A stretch of DNA of 64,000 nucleotides from Haliclona indistincta (GCA_964017065.1 OZ024783.1:1862134-1926133), one strand, 5' to 3'. Positions 1-11,997 are shown, counted from the first letter of the stretch. A program made the numbers and translations. The notes: generated by a model from the letters alone, not told the origin.

Positions 1-354
1 TTCTTTTTTGGTCAAGGCATCATTATATTCATCTTGCTGGTTCCTCTCTCAAAACAGGTAAAGTATAATTCACAGTTTATTTTTGAAATGCTGAGTCAAG
101 CAAGATTTAATATTCATGGTATAATAATTATTAATTTTGATTTTTTAGGTGAGAGATGCTTATGTTAAGTGGTGGAGAAAGGTATGGCCGCGCTTACAAT
201 TGAATTCCAGTATTGATCATCTTCCAGCCACAGTAAGCTATATCACTGTCACATATCTCACTTTATTGTTCTTGTATAGCCGATGAATTCTAAAGAAAAT
301 GGAGCGAACGCGCACAATGGAGTGTTGACAGCACCTTATCAATTCGCTGCCTAG
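1..354 (+). CDS. Adhesion GPCR copy 0, 3' end only (TM7 and cytoplasmic tail)
   Basis: This is the end of a receptor gene that begins upstream of the window. Exons are 1-57, 149-232 and 280-354 (stop TAG at 352-354). The first exon encodes the end of TM7, with residues GIIIFILLVPLSKQ. The second starts VRDAYVKWWRK, the membrane-proximal helix found in every copy. The last encodes PMNSKENGAN and a longer tail than in the other copies. Splice phases (0 and 0) agree with the equivalent exons of copies 3, 5 and 6. It belongs to type A by its PxNSxEN tail. Nothing can be said about its GPS or N-terminus. Confidence 0.75.
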
Positions 355-796
355 CTGATGGAGAAACACTTGTCACTTTTTAATGTTATAAGCATTTGAT
401 GTTGTGTAGGTTTGTGCTGAATCGCCGCACGTACACACTGTGCAAGCCGCATTAGTTAATGTAAATTGCATGTGAAGAATGAGAAAGAGCTTGACTGCAT
501 GACGAGACAGGCAGTATTGACAGTGTTTCTTCATCTTAGTCACTGCATGATGACATTTATCTCTGATACAGTCTCACTATCCATCGAGACAATCCATGCA
601 CTATCTAGATTTTATAAACTGCTAATAAATTGTGGATAATTTTTATTCTTATCTTGACATTATAATGAGCTGAATAATGTGCTACTGTATCTGAGATGCT
701 ACATGGATAGTATTGATCAGGGTTCATGTCAGGATAAATGCCATGACCAAGATTAGCTAAGAAACGGCTGTGACCAAAGCGCTGCACCATACATTT

Positions 797-903
797 GGTG
801 GAAAGAGAGGCACAGAGAGGAGGGAGAGAGAGAGAGGAAGAGAGGGAGGGAGGGAGGGAAGGAGAGAGAGAGAGTGAGGGAGAAAGAGAAAGGGAGGAGG
901 GAG
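797..903. repeat. GA-rich purine tract
   Basis: The + strand is almost pure A/G, with runs of GAGA and GGGA. It produces spurious Ser/Leu/Pro-rich ORFs on the minus strand. Confidence 0.85.
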
Positions 904-943
904 GCACTTACAATTAGGTCATCTTTAAATTTAGCATTGGGTA

Positions 944-1070
944 GAGAAGCTAAGCTACAAGGCACTTGGGTCATCTTTAGCATCGACGGTTAGAGAAGCT
1001 AAGCTACAAGGCACTTGTGTCATAATTTGGGTGGAGAAGCTAAGCTACAAGGCACTTGGGTAACCTTTAG
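944..1070 (+). repeat. Three-copy tandem repeat, GAGAAGCTAAGCTACAAGGC unit
   Basis: Near-identical units start at about 944, 993 and 1034, separated by diverged spacers containing ATCTTTAGCAT. Single copies recur near 4736 and 14231, always in 5'-flanking DNA of receptor copies, so this is part of the duplicated flank. Confidence 0.8.
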
Positions 1071-1919
1071 CATAATTTTACTATAACGGTGAAGATTTAC
1101 AGAATTTAGGGGCCTCCTGTAAAACCCTGAATTGCAGAATTCCGACAAGAATTCCGGTTGTCAAAAATTAATTTGTATGATAACGGCTTATTGAGAGAGA
1201 AACAACACTCGCTCTGACTCGCCAAGCGTGGAGTACTGTAGCACGCGAAGAGACTCAAAAGGTCGAGGTACAACGATAGTCGGTGCTGGCATCTGAAGTC
1301 TCATTTTCCTGCTACAGTACGTAGCAATTACAAAAATATTAATGTTTCATCGCTACTTTTGTACCCAATGAACTCCAGCTGCATGATGACCTGGTCTTTG
1401 ACTCAACTCACTGCATGATTCTACACTCATTTATTTCCAACTATCGGTCATTGAATAATGATATGCATTTTATCTGTTATACATTGAGGCTGAGAGGATG
1501 TCAGCTAATATAGTACTAGTAGACCTTGCTGTACCATCTTCACTTGGGGTACATGGCTTTCCTATAGTGTCTCTTAGTCATTAACATCAAACTGTAGAAT
1601 GTGGTCATACACAAAGTGTACCTCAAATGAGATCATGGGTGGGTCAGTAGACCCCCCCCCCCCGGCCAGCTGGCTACAGACTTGTATACTCACTATGCAG
1701 CTGCTGTGGTGTATGTTCAATAGTACCGAAAGCAGCCCGACCGAAAGTAATGTATTTTGTGTGGTAGATTATTTTCTGTGTGTGTATCAGCTGGTGTGTG
1801 TGAGTGTTAATACATGCATGGCTCAGCCTGAGCATCCATGGCTCAGCCTATTATACATCCATGGTTATTATGATTCAGTTAATTATGCCCATTTTTCTTT
1901 TTAGAACTTCTCAACTTTG

Positions 1920-2152
1920 CCCAGCTAATTGTAGGCCCTGCGGCACCGTCTTACAATGTGGCTTGGGGTACATAGCTTTATAGCATACTTTGTGGAGACT
2001 ACATAGACTAGCAGTAAAAGTACCTGATCATGCATGGTTTCACGTACACCACGCCTATAATTCTACGAACTAACGCGCGGGTGCATCCCTCATAAAAAGT
2101 TCCGAGGCTGCGCCGCGATTTTCAACACCGCCTCAGCTAGGTTACCGTAAAG
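1920..2152 (+). promoter_or_regulatory. Class A receptor 5' flank, upstream of orphan exon 1
   Basis: This block is shared with the regions directly upstream of copies 2, 3, 4 and 7. It contains the landmarks ACGCGCGGGTGCATCCCTCA and, at about 2110-2130, a form of GCGCCGCGATTCATCACCGC. Conservation next to the ATG in five places suggests promoter plus 5' UTR, but conservation by recent duplication cannot be excluded. Confidence 0.45.
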
Positions 2153-2232
2153 ATGAGAAGACTCATCATCGTGTTCTCGCAGATCTTCTTCTGCTTTGAA
2201 TTATCTTATTGGTTTGCAGATGCTCAAGACAC
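2153..2232 (+). pseudogene. Adhesion GPCR copy 1: orphan signal-peptide exon
   Basis: The ATG at 2153 opens a first exon matching exon 1 of copies 2-4 and 7: a basic start MRRLI, a hydrophobic core, then SYWFADAQD and a phase-2 end. The expected donor GTAAGC reads GTACAT here. No exon 2 follows: the sequence runs directly into a nest of inverted repeats and then into the 5' flank of copy 2. It is either the stump of a lost gene or an alternative first exon that could splice to exon 2 of copy 2 (5370), since the phases match. Confidence 0.7.
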
Positions 2233-2238
2233 GTACAT

Positions 2239-4465
2239 GTAGTTCGGCAAAGAAAGGCTGTATAGTAAGTTTTTTTCCGCTTTCCATTTCACAATCAAGC
2301 CAGAGTAGAACTGTGGATAAATGCTGTACGTCGAGCAGTGTGGAAACCTCGACGTTACTCAAGAATATGCAGCTTAAACTTTATAGCAGGTAATGTTCAA
2401 CTTTAAAATACAATTTTGAAGGCTAATAGACTGTGTTTTGGTTGGTTAATCTTGCTCTTCGTCAATCTGCTGCTCAACTACTTCTCAGTTTCATCATCTT
2501 GCTCTTCGTCAATCAGCTGGTCAACCACTGGTCCCTGCTGTTCTTTACATCTTCTTGCTCTTCGTTGCACTGTTTTAGAGTGATTTAGCTGCTTGGTCAC
2601 ATCATATCACCCTTCTATTAAACAGTCTATTATATCTATCAAAATCAGACCCTGTTCCTTGTGTATAGCCTTCTTGTAAGCAGTAGGAAACACACTTGGT
2701 ACATAGTCAGGGTGACTAGAATCATGGCGGGGCTTACCCAGTCTATTAGCCTGCAAAATTGTATTTCAAAGTTAAACAATATTACTTTCTATAAAGTATA
2801 AGCTGCATATTCTTGAGTAACGTCGAGGTTTCCACACTGCTCGACGTACAGCATTTATCTACAGTTCTACCCTGGCTTGATTGTGAAATGGAAAGCGGAA
2901 AAAACTTACTATAATCAGGCGCGTGTCCACGATAGGGCTTAGGGTGCTCTAGCACCCCCCTCAGCATTGAAGTTTTAAATTGTGGCTCTGCTTTGGCTAT
3001 AAATTTATCATAACCGTTATTACAACGAACTTAACAGCTGCCAACATCCCATTCTAAGGTAGTTTAGGGTGTTTTCAGCGAGGAACAAATCCAGTGAGCC
3101 ATGATAACAGTGACGAAATGACGTAATTTGACGAATAATAATGAATATTAATTAGATTTTGCGCGCGCGCGCATTTATCTTTCTTGAATCATTCCTGGAC
3201 ACGCGCTAGTCTGGCCGCTGCCCCTCCCCGCCTATTGAGTGGGTGGTGGACGGCGTGTAGGGTCTAGCAAACATTGCCATTCATAGTTTCCCAACCGACT
3301 AATCAGATTCTACTGCTCAAGATCTTGAGCAGTAATATTCATGGATCATGGACTGGGTTTGATTGTGAATAATATTACAGGCTGTGGCAAAACAGCTACG
3401 GTGGGTGAAAGCTAACCGTCGTGCTGTTGACGATGCTATAGAACATAGTCTACCGCGATTCAAGCATAGATCGCTTTAACCAAGCGCAGTGTGAGGCAAT
3501 TCGTGCGGTACAATGGCATTGAGGAAACCCCGCTTATCATTGCAATAATTAATTATCTATACACTATTAATATTCATATAAAATCGATGAATGGCAATGT
3601 TTGCTACAGTTGTTTGCGAAGATCTTGCATAACGGAAGCGAAAGCGGAAGTATGACGTTGGCCAATCAAACGCACGTAGGCGTGACTAACTGAAGCTGTA
3701 CACGTGATGAAAAGTGAATTTGATTGGCCAGTGTCACACTTCCGCTTTCGCTTCCGTTATGCAAGATCTTCGCAAACAACTGTAGACCCTACACGCCGTC
3801 CACCACCCACTCAATAGGCGGGGAGGGGCAGCGGCCAGACTAGGACACGCGCCTGCTATACAGCCTTTCTTTGCCGAACTAGAGCATCCAATAACGCAGC
3901 AATTGTTCACTATATTCGACTCTTTATAAGGCTAACCGATGGAAGTTGGTCAGCACTGAAGTAACGCACGTTTTCCACTGAACGCTGTACCGCGCTGTAC
4001 AAATCTATCCTCCAGCCAATTGATGCGTGTCACGCGACGTCATAATTCTGACGTCATTTCCGCACTTTTGGGTCGATATTAGCCGCGAACATTCCATCAC
4101 ACCTTTGCCACGAAACTATCAATAGAAGTAATTTAAGAGTACTACAAATACATGTGAAGTATGTGTGGCAGGAGCATTGACCAGAAAATTAGGAGCACGC
4201 AAAACGACATAGTATTCATTAAATCACATTATTTTCGTCATTATTATCATGGCGCACTGGATTTGTTCTTCGCTGATACTAATGGAAAACAGCCTAAATT
4301 ATTACCTTAGAATGGGATATTGGCAGCTGCAAAGTTCTTTGTAATAACAATTATAATTTTATAATTATGATAAATTTATAGCCACAGTGTACTTTAAAGC
4401 AATGAATAATTGAAAACTTAAATGCTGAGGGGGTGCTATAGAGCACCCTGAGCCAGGCGCCTGTG
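2239..4465. mobile_element. Nested and interleaved inverted-repeat elements
   Basis: Several inverted-repeat pairs are visible: 2240-2264 with 3857-3881; 2264-2430 with 2750-2912; 2915-3120 with 4235-4465; 3190-3275 with 3778-3855; 3600-3650 with 3722-3785. There is also a perfect 24-bp palindrome at 3311-3334. The 2240/3881 pair and the 2915/4465 pair are interleaved rather than nested, so an inversion or successive insertions are needed. No transposase is visible. They look like MITE or fold-back elements that landed just after orphan exon 1. Confidence 0.75.
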
Positions 4466-4904
4466 TGCGGGGAGTACCTGTAGCTTGCTACAATCTGCAG
4501 CTTAATTGTTGTGGTTGCTACTAATGTCAATGGTAATTAAAGTCTTGTTATCTTGTTAGGAGCTTGTTATTCTAAGGATACAACTCTGTGTTTGCCAACA
4601 TTCCAGCAAGGAAGGCCAATGAAGTACATAAAAGCATGTTTGATGATTTCAGACGAAAGTTTAAGTATACAAATGGCCTCTATTTTTATTGGGCATCTGG
4701 TAGCTATGGGATACAGTTTTCACATTTGCACGGCATAGAGAAGCTAAGCTACAATAAAGGCACTTAAAGTCTCATTTTCCTGCTACAGTATTATACGTAT
4801 CATAATTTATATTAATGTTTAATTGTTACTTTCGTAGCCAATTAATCAACTCTAGCTGCATGATAACCTGGTCCTTGACTCAAATCTAAATATTACAATC
4901 ATTT

Positions 4905-5227
4905 ATTTCCAACTATCGATCGCTGAGAGAGGCCCGCTGAGAGGATGCCCAGCAGATAGTAGGCCCTGCATGCAGCATCGTATAAACTTGCAATTGGGCC
5001 GGTACATATCATGGGCTGTATATAGCATACTACATGTACGTGTGGAGATTAAATAGCAGTAAATGTACCTGATCGTGATTTCGCCATAACATAAATCATA
5101 AATGCGGATCACCAACTTGTTACCACGCCTATTAATTTTCCTAGTTATAACGCGCGCGTGCATCCCTCATAAATCAGTCCCGCGCCGCGATTCATCACCG
5201 CATCAGGTCAAGTTACATGTAGCTACG
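4905..5227 (+). promoter_or_regulatory. Class A 5' flank of receptor copy 2
   Basis: It is shared with copies 1, 3, 4 and 7: a GAGAGGATGCCCAGC start, then TGTGGAGA, GTACCTGATCGTGAT and TTACCACGCC motifs, and the GC-rich CGCGCCGCGATTCATCACCG at 5181-5200, ending about 28 bp before the ATG. No clear TATA box is seen. Promoter or 5' UTR role is inferred. Confidence 0.45.
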
Positions 5228-8200
5228 ATGAGAAGCTTAAGACACATCATGTTCTCGCTGATCTTCTTCTGCTTCAAATTATCTTATTGGTTTGCAGATG
5301 CTCAAGACACGTAAGCACTCAGTGTTGTGTGTCATTGATACTTACACTGCTGCCTTTATGCATACTCAGATTTAGCTTGAATCTTGTACTAACAGCTGAT
5401 GGAGACAAATGCAATGGCTCCCATCCTACTGTCAGAGTGAGTACACGACTGGGAAGTGTGCTGCCAGTAAGAAAATATACCCAATGGATTCCAGTCTCAG
5501 GTAAGTCAGTCTGACTGCATCAGTGCATCACTCCCATGCAGCTTGTCTTGGGACTCATGCAGGATTAATCGATATAACAGTGCATGTGTTATTTCTCTGT
5601 AGACAACTGCAGTACAGTTCACAACTTGACATTTTCATTGTCTGCAATATTTAATGGAACTATTCTCGACACAGTAACTAACCCACACTATCAGTTCAGG
5701 ATTGATCTGTCTCCTGCTGATCACTGTCATTGTTTAACTGTTGACAGTGCTACTGGTGTTATTGGTAACATTATATTCAATCAATGGAGAGATGGAAGCT
5801 TCTGGTGTGGCAGCAACATCACTCAGCTTTGTGCCTCCAATAGTACATTCTATTCTGTACTTATAAGTCAGAATGGATCACTGCTAAGAGGTGATGCTCT
5901 TTTGTGTGACAATTCAACAGATGAGGCTACTATTAGTGAGTCATAATACTTGCATTATGCAGTGCATGCATGCTTCAGCTGCTTGCACAATAGATTATTG
6001 TATAAGCTTCCATCTCTCCATTGGTATTAGTGAGTCATAATGATATCTCATGCCTATGTAGGTGTTACACAGTACATGAATGCATGGCATAATTATACAT
6101 TCAGCATAACTTACTGAAACCTGCTTGCGCAAAAGATTACTGTATCATTCTCAATACAGGCACTAAGTGCATGACTGTTGATGTTTGGAAAGGAACTCTA
6201 AAGTGCACTGTTAGCCGAGCTAGTCATGACGAAACTTGCTCTCTTGGTGGAAACGGTAATTGCAGTAGCGTAGATTCAGTTGAATTTGTTTAAACAGCAA
6301 CATGTTAATGTGTACTTGTGAGCATATGTTTATATTTAGCTACATAAGGATGAAGTAATAATTGAATACTTCAAAGCATGGTTATCATAATAATTATGTG
6401 TGTGTGTTGTTTTACATCATGTGTTGCCAAGATGTATCCTTTGTGAATAATGACTGCATAGCTACCAGAGTATGTCACTGCAATGGAGAGTGGGGACCAG
6501 TTCACTGTCATCCATCACTACAACTAGTAGAGGAACTGGTATGTTATCACTATAGGTCAAGTAAACATGCATATTGTTCATGCATGCATGTAGCTTGAAT
6601 CATCTCTACCTGAAGATAGTCTCATGATTCTAAGTCAGCTACTACCAAACACTACCACCATCACTCAGCGATTGGATCTCCTCATGAGAGCTGTGCAGCA
6701 ACAACTCAACACAACACAAGGAATAACAGATACATTTCTACAGGTATAGCTACACCATTTCTTGTTTAGAATCAAAATATAATTATACTCTAAAATACTC
6801 TATTGCGTACAGTTAATCCTGAACATTGTTGAAGATATACCAATTGAGGCAAGTGTTATTTTCAATTTCATCAGTCTACAAAACGATTCTAAAATAACAT
6901 AAAGTGCAAGAAGATGTTAATATCACTGATTAAACCATTTAAATTTCCATTTGTTTTATTCAGGTGAATTCTTCTAGTTCTGTTTCATTTCTGTCTCTAC
7001 TGGATGATGTGGCTCTTAGTCTCAGAGTGAACAGAACTTTTAGCTCAAAAAATGATTCAATACGTATGTACAGTATATACAGTTACAGTGAATCTATGTG
7101 TCATGACTAGAATATCCTTTATAGGAGTGAGGATAAGAGAAGTGTTTCCTGGTAGTGGGCGTGTCACTGGTATACAAGTTGACAACAACTACATATCTCT
7201 ACCTGATGAAATATTTGAAAACATATCTGAATCAGGTATACATGTCAACAGTGTATAGCTAGTCCCAAACATTGCTTTACCTATTCGATAGTATTTGTTG
7301 CATCGTATTATTTTGAGAACATCTCTAATCTACTGCCTGAGGGAGCTCAAGTGTAAGCTTGTGAAAATTTCTGCAGCTATAACCAGTTTTTGTACACAAA
7401 TTTCAGGCCTATCTCTTCAGTTATCTCATCCACACTGGCTTGTAACGAATGCAAAACCACTAATCTATCAGAGAATGTGACCATTTTCTTTGACTTGACT
7501 CCAGAAATGACTAGCAACACTAAATGTGTGTTTGCTAACTTGCAGTAAGTCCTATAACTAGACTGCTATAATATCAAGTATGAGCTGAGCTTTTATGTTT
7601 AGAGACAGTGTTGGTTCTGATTTTTGGAACAACAGTGGTTGCAGTACAATAAATTTTGAGAATGGTTCTGTGATGTGCTCGTGCAATCATCTCACACACT
7701 TTGCTATTCTCCTCAGTCCTGAGCAGCCAGAAAATGTACGTAATTTAAGTTAATTTAAATCTACTAAAGTGAATAAAACTTTTGACTATACTTCTCAGAA
7801 TTCTCTACTTTCGTTCATTATTTGGCAAGTTGTCTCGTCCATTTCAATGGTTTTTCTCTTGGCTACTATTCTCACATTTGTACTACAAAAGTCAGCCAAA
7901 TTAAGTGTGTATAGATTATTTTTGTTGTATCTTTTTATTTACAGATCTCTGTGGAACATGCGTAACTACATTCACTGTATGTTGTGTGGTAGCATGTTCA
8001 CTGCCCAGCTTGTGTATACATTTGGGATAAACAGAACTGAGAACGAGGTACTGTGATTGTCTTCAATTTCCTTCACTCTCACGTATCATGCAGGCTGTCT
8101 GTTCAGCCATTGCTGTGTTGCTTCACTACCTCCATCTGGTGATGTTCATGTGGATGCTAATGGAGGGTGTGGTCTTGTATGTCAAGCTGGTCAAAGTATT

Positions 8201-8466
8201 TACAGCAGATCACAAACGCTACATTGCTTTCTTCACCATAGCAAGCTATGGTAAGTGATGCTCATGGTTTGTGCTCTGCAATTTTATTCTATTTTGGTGA
8301 CTGCATGCATGCATGTATAGGCATACCACTGTTATACATGATTCTAGTGGTACCTCTTGGATTCTTAGTCAACACTGAGCACACCATTGGAAGCCATTAT
8401 GGACATCGGGATGCGAATGGGAGACTGATGTGGTAAATAATTTAAGACGATGATGAACACTATTAA

Positions 8467-9411
8467 CCCTTTACTTCAGGCACACATTTCATCAAAAAAC
8501 GATTGATTTTTTCTTTCTTTTTTATCTAGGTATGAGTTCCAGCAAGTAGTTCAAGATGTGCATTACCTAAATCAGCAAAGATTCCTCTATCATTTGGTGT
8601 ATTAATTAATGAACTTTTCAATTTCTAAAGCGTTTACAATCCAATTTACAAACGATATATGAATATTGCACGGTTATGATATATTTATCAGAAGAAATGT
8701 TAATTTGACAAAGTCAATTACACCACCACTGTAATTAGGATTGTATCTGCTATGTATTGATTATGATAAACTATTATAGAAGTATTCTAGCCCAGGCCAG
8801 AATGTGTTTTCACAATCTCCCAAGTTCCTCGTCCCCTTCCTCTCCCTCTTTTACCTTGTAGTTGATAATGTGAACTTGCTGAAACTTCAGAGTCCGTGTC
8901 ACTGGTTAGACTATCTTCATCTACATCACTAGAGCTTTCATTCTCAGTATCACTGCTGGAACTAGTTTCATCTTCTGATGTAGCACAACCCTCACCAACT
9001 TCAGCACACATTATCACCTCAAGCTCATCTTCTCAGGGTTTGCAGGGACTTATAGCTATACGTTCACCTTCACAATTGAAACGCATTAGAAGACTTAGTG
9101 AACTTTCTGGCAGCCCAATAGAAGATTCAACATCACTGTCACTTGATTCATGGGAGGTAAGCTCAGGAAAGCTGCGTTTCCCAGAAAAGAAGCTCAGAAT
9201 TTCACCAACGCGCTGTATCTACTTTGTTGAGCCATTTTGTGTAGTGAATTCTTTACTTTTCTATTTAAGTGTACAATCAATGGATGATGCAATAGTTGAG
9301 TAATAAGAATAATAGCGTTTGGAGGGAAATTTAAAATCAGAAACGTAGATAAATATTTTATAAAAAATGGAATTTAAATGCACAGATTTGTATTGTCACT
9401 GAACTAGAGGG
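8467..9411 (-). mobile_element. piggyBac-like non-autonomous element in intron 16 of copy 2
   Basis: It is flanked by TTAA on both sides (8463-8466, 9412-9415). Terminal repeats are CCCTTTACTTCAGGCACA and, read from the other end, CCCTCTAGTTCAGTGACA, as in piggyBac elements. On the minus strand a start at 9235 gives MAQQSRYSA, followed after a frame shift by FPELTSHESSDSDVESS and then a Glu/Asp/Ser-rich stretch (8787-9017) ending in a Gly-Arg repeat. This resembles the acidic N-terminus of piggyBac transposases. The DDD catalytic core is absent at 945 bp, so this is a deletion derivative. Confidence 0.75.
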
Positions 9412-9497
9412 TTAATACATACTGTCACAGGTGTTGGATCAGGTATGACACGATCTTCATTTGGGCTTTTGTTGCTCCAATCATTCTTATTAGTTTA

Positions 9498-9836
9498 GTA
9501 AGCTATGTAAGTGTGTTTCATAACCACAGCTCGAAAATTTGGACCTTGGAAGTAGGATTTTACCTTTTTGAGCTGAGCGTACAACTGTGGAATATCACAA
9601 AGAAAATTTAATGAGCTATTGCGCGAGAAATTATGCACAGCACAACGTACATTTGCTCGTGACTTTATGGGTTGTACAGAACTAAATTGAAAAGAATTTT
9701 TTCTAAAAACCAATAGCAATGGAAATACCATGCGGGGTGATATTACTCTATTCATAGTTGTAACCTCCTTGGAATAATGTTTTACTAAAACTAATAAATA
9801 CCAACAACAGTAAGTTAAAACGACTAACCTTAATAA
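9498..9836. other. Intron 17 of copy 2, left part
   Basis: About 340 bp of unrecognised sequence lie between the exon 17 donor and the fold-back element. Copies 3, 5 and 6 have an intron of only about 56 bp here, so most of it is probably inserted, but I see no terminal repeats. Confidence 0.4.
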
Positions 9837-9843
9837 TCTATAT

Positions 9844-10367
9844 CAGGAGCCCATAACGAGAAGGAGCGTCTAACGCTCAATGGGCCTGTATAACCATCAT
9901 TTCTGAACTGTACTACCAAATATGGAAGTATTGCGGCTCTGTACTCATGTAGTGTTAAACAAGCTTGTGGCTAGGTGTTTACATTATGCGCTTTAATAAG
10001 AGTAGTGCCAAACCACGTGCAACCATGGAAACGTAACGCTAGTACTCGTGTGGTCCTGAAAACGCGCATATGTTCCATCACACGTGGAGATAGTGATGCA
10101 ATTACGGGTATCAATCTAACTGGTGAAAGTCTGATCTTCTTGACAGGAGTAGTACTAGTACTAGCGCTACGTTTGTGCGTTTCCATGGTTGCACGTGGTT
10201 TGGCACTACTCTTATTAAAGCGCATAATGTAAACACCTAGCCACAAGCTTGTTTAACACTACATGAGTACAGAGCCGCAATACTTCCATATTTGGTAGTA
10301 CAGTTCAGAAATGATGGTTATACAGGCCCATTGAGCGTTAGACGCTCCTTCTCGTTATGGGCTCCTG
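9844..10367. mobile_element. Fold-back element with about 200-bp arms
   Basis: Left arm 9844 to about 10040 is the inverted copy of about 10170-10367. The tips are CAGGAGCCCATAACG. TCTATAT flanks both sides (9837-9843 and 10368-10374), a 7-bp target duplication. The CAGG tips suggest hAT, but hAT duplications are normally 8 bp, so the superfamily is open. It inserted three bases before exon 18 of copy 2, and the duplicated target regenerates the pyrimidine/CAG acceptor. ORFs on both strands are arm translations, not genes. Confidence 0.8.
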
Positions 10368-10655
10368 TCTATATCAGGTCAACATTGGGTTCCTAATCAT
10401 GGCTATTGTTATAATATATCGTCATCTGAGGAAACAAGATAATAAGTCCAAAAGAGAATCAGCAAAGTAATGTGATAGCTGTGTACATTGTGTTTATTTT
10501 CACACACATACAGGCACTGGTTGAAAGTGATCATCTCACTAGTGATTGTACTGGGTATAGCGTGGTTTGGTCTGCTTATAATATTAATCTTCACTTATAA
10601 TCGTGAGATTACGTACATTACGTACGTCTTCTTTAATTGTCAAGGCATCATTATA

Positions 10656-11876
10656 CAAGAAAATAAAAAGATTTCTAACGAAATCAAAAGGATGTAGGGA
10701 TAAAGAAATCTGCTACTGGTCCACAATGTAAACCAACAAGGAGCAAGCATGGAATGGTAACACGATTGACTTGCTAACAGACCATAGATCCCTACATCAG
10801 TGGCTGTACATAACATTTTGACTATACTATAATTATTTTGTCACAAGCTAAATTCAATTCAATGCATGTCAGGAGTCAGTCAATAGCAACTAGCAGAACT
10901 GCTGTAGTCAGCCACTGATGTAGGGATCTATGGTCTGTTAGCAAGTCAATCGTGTTACCATTCCATGCTTGCTCCTTGTTGGTTTACATTGTGGACCAGT
11001 AGCAGATTTCTTTATCCCTACATCCTTTTGATTTCGTTAGAAATCTTTTTATTTTCTTGTTTGTGTCCTTTTTTCTTTTACAGTGAGTTTCAAATTTTTG
11101 GTGCAGTTCGAATTCGGCAAGATAATGTATTTCTTTTTTGTTTCCATCATTGGTTTGGTTTGCTTTTCTTGATAATTGCTTTTTAACTTGTAGCTCCTAA
11201 ATACTGAATCTAGCTCATGCATTCATGCATGCTGAAGCCTGGATGCACAGCATACGAGCCCCGCCCACTCTGGTTTAGAATTTTCTGTATGGCTGTGATA
11301 CTATCTGGCAAGCAGCAGAACGGTGATACTACACGAGCTTACTCTGTGAGTTGCTCTTCGAAGACTCCAGACGCCAATATGCGCTCTCCACACGGCGATA
11401 CTCTACAAGTGTGTTTGGTCACGTGCGTATTACGTAATCACAATAATGGCGTCAAACACTTAGCTGGCAACTGTTAGTGATCGTGAGCTCGTCAAATGTA
11501 TATCGTCGTTTCGCTAAAAACTAAGTTCAAAAGGCACATGCCAGGAGAATTTCACGACTGTTCGTGGGTGTTTTGGTCTCGACACTGCTCGCGTAAAGGC
11601 GCTAGGCGAGTTGAAGAAAGAAAGAAAGAAAGAAAGATGACGAAAGTCGATTTTCACCGTTTCCAGGTTCGTCACTTTAGTAACAATTTCGAGCAATCTC
11701 CTTGCTACCGTAAGATGGGGCAACGCCAGAGAGCAGATCTAAGTGTCTTTGGACGTATACAATTCATCACCAGGCGAAATATCAGCGTTTGAACGCTAAT
11801 ACATTGTATGTAGCCGCCATCTTCTTTTCTCGTTCATCCCTACATAGGGAGTCACTACCGTGCCTCCCTAATATGT
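10656..11876. mobile_element. Insertion splitting TM7 exon 19 of copy 2, with internal fold-back
   Basis: The receptor exon stops after GGCATCATTATA and resumes at about 11877 with the CTAGTTCCTCTCTC stretch. The left part is a fold-back: arms 10656-10808 and 10908-11065 are inverted copies. The rest (11066-11840) is unrecognised and contains an AAAG microsatellite near 11618. The right edge carries a short hairpin, GGGAGTCAC-TACC-GTGCCTCCC (11846-11867), which recurs at 39854-39875. It may be one composite element or two insertions. Confidence 0.7.
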
Positions 11877-11997
11877 CTTACTAGTTCCTCTCTCAAAACA
11901 GGTCAGTATAGCATATTTCGCATATTTTGGGCTCATAATTGTAGTGCTGAGTCAAGCAGAATTTAATATTCATGGTATAATATCAATAATTTTGATT

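Larger units (their letters stand above)
355..1919. other. Intergenic region between copy 0 and orphan exon 1
   Basis: No convincing gene is seen. It holds a purine-rich tract (797-903), a short tandem repeat (944-1070) and stretches such as the block around 1290-1450 that recur upstream of copies 2 and 3. These are 5'-flanking sequence duplicated with the receptor genes. The short ORFs here are low-complexity or unsupported. Confidence 0.6.

Noticed and set aside
605..983. Ser/Leu/Pro-rich minus-strand ORFs
   Set aside because: They are translations of the GA-rich tract and have no start context or domain.
9971..10246. ORFs on both strands
   Set aside because: They lie on the arms of a fold-back element and mirror each other.
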